From assembly GCF_000422425.1 (NCBI RefSeq), contig NZ_AULT01000007.1, positions 1-64,000 on the forward strand: DNA of 64,000 bases. Reading direction: 5' to 3'. Origin of the DNA: Oceanospirillum beijerinckii DSM 7166. Lineage in GTDB: Bacteria; Pseudomonadota; Gammaproteobacteria; Pseudomonadales; Halomonadaceae. Position numbers and translations under genes: made by a program. Each line of letters opens with the position of its first letter. Within the stretch, counting starts at the first letter, position 1. Positions 62,004 to 64,000 of the stretch are shown piece by piece. The notes beneath the pieces were generated by a model. That model was given only the letters and a program-made list of their open reading frames with translations. It did no database searches and was not told the DNA's origin.

Positions 62004-64000
62004 ATGATAAAAACAGAAGCCGAACGATGCGTAGATGAGTTGACTCAAGCTCAGTCGCTAGAATCTCAGACGCTAAAAAATCGGACAATACAAACGTCCC
62101 AGCGCTTGAAACCCGAACAAGTGGTACAGGCCCAAGCCCAGGTCAGCTTCCCCCGCAGTCATCTGCGGGGCAGCTTCTGGCTCAAACATGACCCGGAAAA
62201 GAATCCACTGACCCAGCTGTTAACCCGTCAAAATGGTGTCATCAGGTCACTGCTACCCAGTGATATGGGAGTACGATCCAAGGTTCATGAGTACGGTGGC
62301 GTGCCTTATACGGTAACGGATTCCGGTATCTACTGGGTGGATGAAAATAGCCAGCAGCTGCAGTTTGCCCCTTGGCTACAAGACTCCCTGTTACAAAAAA
62401 CGAAGTCACAAGACTCAAATATCAAGACACCAGCTACCCAGCTGGATCTTAACCAGCTGCAACAGATCAGTGACAGAAACCACTGCCGATACGGCGAACC
62501 GGTACAACACCCAAACCGGCCTTATCTTGTTGCCATCGAAGAGGAACATCCGGCACACCATCCCTCTAAAGCTCATCAGGTCATTAATCGTTTAGTGGCT
62601 TTTAATCTGATTGATCAACAAAGGTATGTGCTGGCAGAAGGCGCTGATTTTTATTCCAGCCCCTGTTTTGATCAAACTGGGCAGCAAATCGCCTGGATCG
62701 AGTGGAGCCACCCGGATCAACCCTGGACCAGTACTCGGTTAAAACAAGCGCAATGGCCTGGATCATCCCGATTACACCAACAGGAAAAACAGCCCGAACA
62801 AAAAGCCTGTGAATCGGCCTATGATGCAGCTGCGATACGACTGAATAGCCAGCAGGTCTTTCCCAAATTTAAAACCCATATTGCCTCAGTTCAGCAACCG
62901 AGCTTTGATGCTTTGGGGCGACTTTTGTTTATCAGCGATCACCAAGGCTACTGGAATTTATACCAGGCTGATCACACGCATAGAATCAGCTGCCTGTATG
63001 AGATACAAGCAGACTGCGGCTCCGCTCCCTGGCAGCTTGGCAATCAACACTATCAGTACCGCATTCTAAAAGATAACAGACAGTGGTTGAGTATCTGCGT
63101 CAGCCAAAAAGGTCGCTGGCAGTTACATCATTTATCGGCTGCAGAGGGGGAAGTGCTAGCGCCGTGCAATAAGCAGGTCCTAAACGGTTTTTCAGATTAC
63201 TGCCACTTTTCACAGCTAAACCTCATCCCGACTCCAGGCAGTGACGAATACCAACTATTGGTACAAGTGGCCTCAGAGCAGCAAGCTCTTTCGATTGTAG
63301 AAGCCCGCTTTAATCCTGAGCGTCCAACAGAAAGCGTGTTATTTCAGTATCTGGATAATGGGTACCGTATTGCCGAGGCTGTCACAGCGGAAGCCATTCA
63401 CCTGAAACTTCCTGAGCATGATGTTCATGGCTTGTTTTATCCCAACCCTGAAATAGCTGCTGCCCCCCTGTTCATTAATGTTCATGGTGGCCCAACGTCC
63501 TGTGCTTTCCCTGGTTTACAGTTACCTATTCAGTTCTGGATACAGCAAGGTTTCAGCGTATTGGATCTTAACCATAGAGGAAGCACCGGCTATGGACGCC
63601 GTTACCGGGCAGCGTTGTTTCGACAGTGGGGTGAAGCTGACCTGGAAGATGCCCGTCTAATGGTACACTGGCTGGATAAAAACAGCCGTATTGATGCCGA
63701 CAAAGTCGTTATCAGAGGGCAAAGCGCAGGAGGATACAGTGCCTTGCGGGCCGCGTCCCTGGGCTATTTCACCGCAGCAGTCAGCTTATATGGTATCAGT
63801 GATCTGCAACGTCTCGCCAACAGCACTCACAAGTTTGAATCCCATTATCTGAACTGGTTGATTGGCGACCCTAATAGTGATGCCATGACCTATCAGCTGC
63901 GTTCACCCTTGTTCAGTTTAAGTAAACGAGATCATCTACCCGACCTATTACTCTTTCAGGGGGCTAAAGACCCCATAGTGCCTGCCGATCAAATGAAACA
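62004..64000 (+). CDS. S9-family prolyl-oligopeptidase-like peptidase, PqqH-like (cut by window edge)
   Basis: An open frame runs from ATG 62004 (or GTG 61980) to the end of the window, 665 codons. The N-terminal 400 residues are a beta-propeller-like region (SKVHEYGGVPYTVTDSGIYW). The catalytic domain has INVHGGPTS (oxyanion), DLNHRGSTGYGRRY, the nucleophile elbow IRGQSAGGYSALRA (Ser near 574) and the acid in FQGAKDPIVPADQ; the His would lie beyond the edge. In P. aeruginosa a similar peptidase gene (PA1990, pqqH) follows pqqE, and it may trim PqqA. In the first 30 residues Gln and Glu are unusually frequent. Confidence 0.83.
   Translation, partial: MIKTEAERCVDELTQAQSLESQTLKNRTIQTSQRLKPEQVVQAQAQVSFPRSHLRGSFWLKHDPEKNPLTQLLTRQNGVIRSLLPSDMGVRSKVHEYGGVPYTVTDSGIYWVDENSQQLQFAPWLQDSLLQKTKSQDSNIKTPATQLDLNQLQQISDRNHCRYGEPVQHPNRPYLVAIEEEHPAHHPSKAHQVINRLVAFNLIDQQRYVLAEGADFYSSPCFDQTGQQIAWIEWSHPDQPWTSTRLKQAQWPGSSRLHQQEKQPEQKACESAYDAAAIRLNSQQVFPKFKTHIASVQQPSFDALGRLLFISDHQGYWNLYQADHTHRISCLYEIQADCGSAPWQLGNQHYQYRILKDNRQWLSICVSQKGRWQLHHLSAAEGEVLAPCNKQVLNGFSDYCHFSQLNLIPTPGSDEYQLLVQVASEQQALSIVEARFNPERPTESVLFQYLDNGYRIAEAVTAEAIHLKLPEHDVHGLFYPNPEIAAAPLFINVHGGPTSCAFPGLQLPIQFWIQQGFSVLDLNHRGSTGYGRRYRAALFRQWGEADLEDARLMVHWLDKNSRIDADKVVIRGQSAGGYSALRAASLGYFTAAVSLYGISDLQRLANSTHKFESHYLNWLIGDPNSDAMTYQLRSPLFSLSKRDHLPDLLLFQGAKDPIVPADQMK

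Overview
The window reads as chromosomal DNA of a marine, motile, respiratory gammaproteobacterium of the Oceanospirillales/Pseudomonas-like kind. The pointers are a MupP-UbiG-MTA deaminase-MtnA block like that of Pseudomonas, FabV, RecBCD, LrgAB, CheV, several diguanylate cyclases, and a PQQ locus with a FIST protein and an ErcS'-like hybrid kinase arranged much as in Pseudomonas aeruginosa. The assignment is inferred from gene content only. Gene density is high; the only mobile DNA is two transposase remnants (IS5-like at the left edge, IS630-like near 26.1-26.4 kb).

Left part (0-12.7 kb): an orphan sensor histidine kinase; a GntR/FCD regulator and a TonB-dependent receptor that share a TTGGCGCCAA palindrome upstream of each; small exported or hypothetical proteins and a DUF2799 lipoprotein; a two-gene aerotaxis/energy-taxis receptor (PAS protein plus separate MCP, CetB/CetA-like); a GNAT; a Cache-GGDEF diguanylate cyclase; a gamma-glutamylcyclotransferase-like protein.

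Middle (12.9-27 kb): a glycine-betaine-type ABC transporter whose binding-protein gene is followed by an intercistronic terminator; mupP, ubiG and an MTA/SAH deaminase on the minus strand, divergent from mtnA (methylthioadenosine salvage through deamination); cheV with an HDOD protein; tRNA-Asn with promoter and terminator; fabV; a 56-aa four-cysteine protein; lrgAB; an IS630 remnant.

27-46.5 kb: recC-recB-recD on the minus strand, divergent from a WYL-domain regulator; glpD; an AEC transporter with a structured leader or sRNA candidate upstream; a DUF1338 protein (2-oxoadipate to D-2-hydroxyglutarate family) near a YdiJ-type FAD/Fe-S dehydrogenase (D-2-hydroxyglutarate or D-lactate), which may form a lysine-catabolism pair.

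46.5-64 kb: an operon of two orphan periplasmic binding proteins plus a membrane diguanylate cyclase; a transglutaminase-like protein; a fused NMT1-SBP3-GGDEF protein with a hexanucleotide repeat behind its signal peptide; an ErcS'-like hybrid kinase and a FIST protein; then pqqA (23 codons), pqqB, pqqC, pqqD, pqqE and an S9 peptidase (PqqH-like) cut by the window edge. The strongest candidates for new biology are the binding-protein/diguanylate-cyclase modules, the hairpin and ATTAACAA repeats upstream of pqqA, and the minus-strand structured RNA near 41.4 kb.
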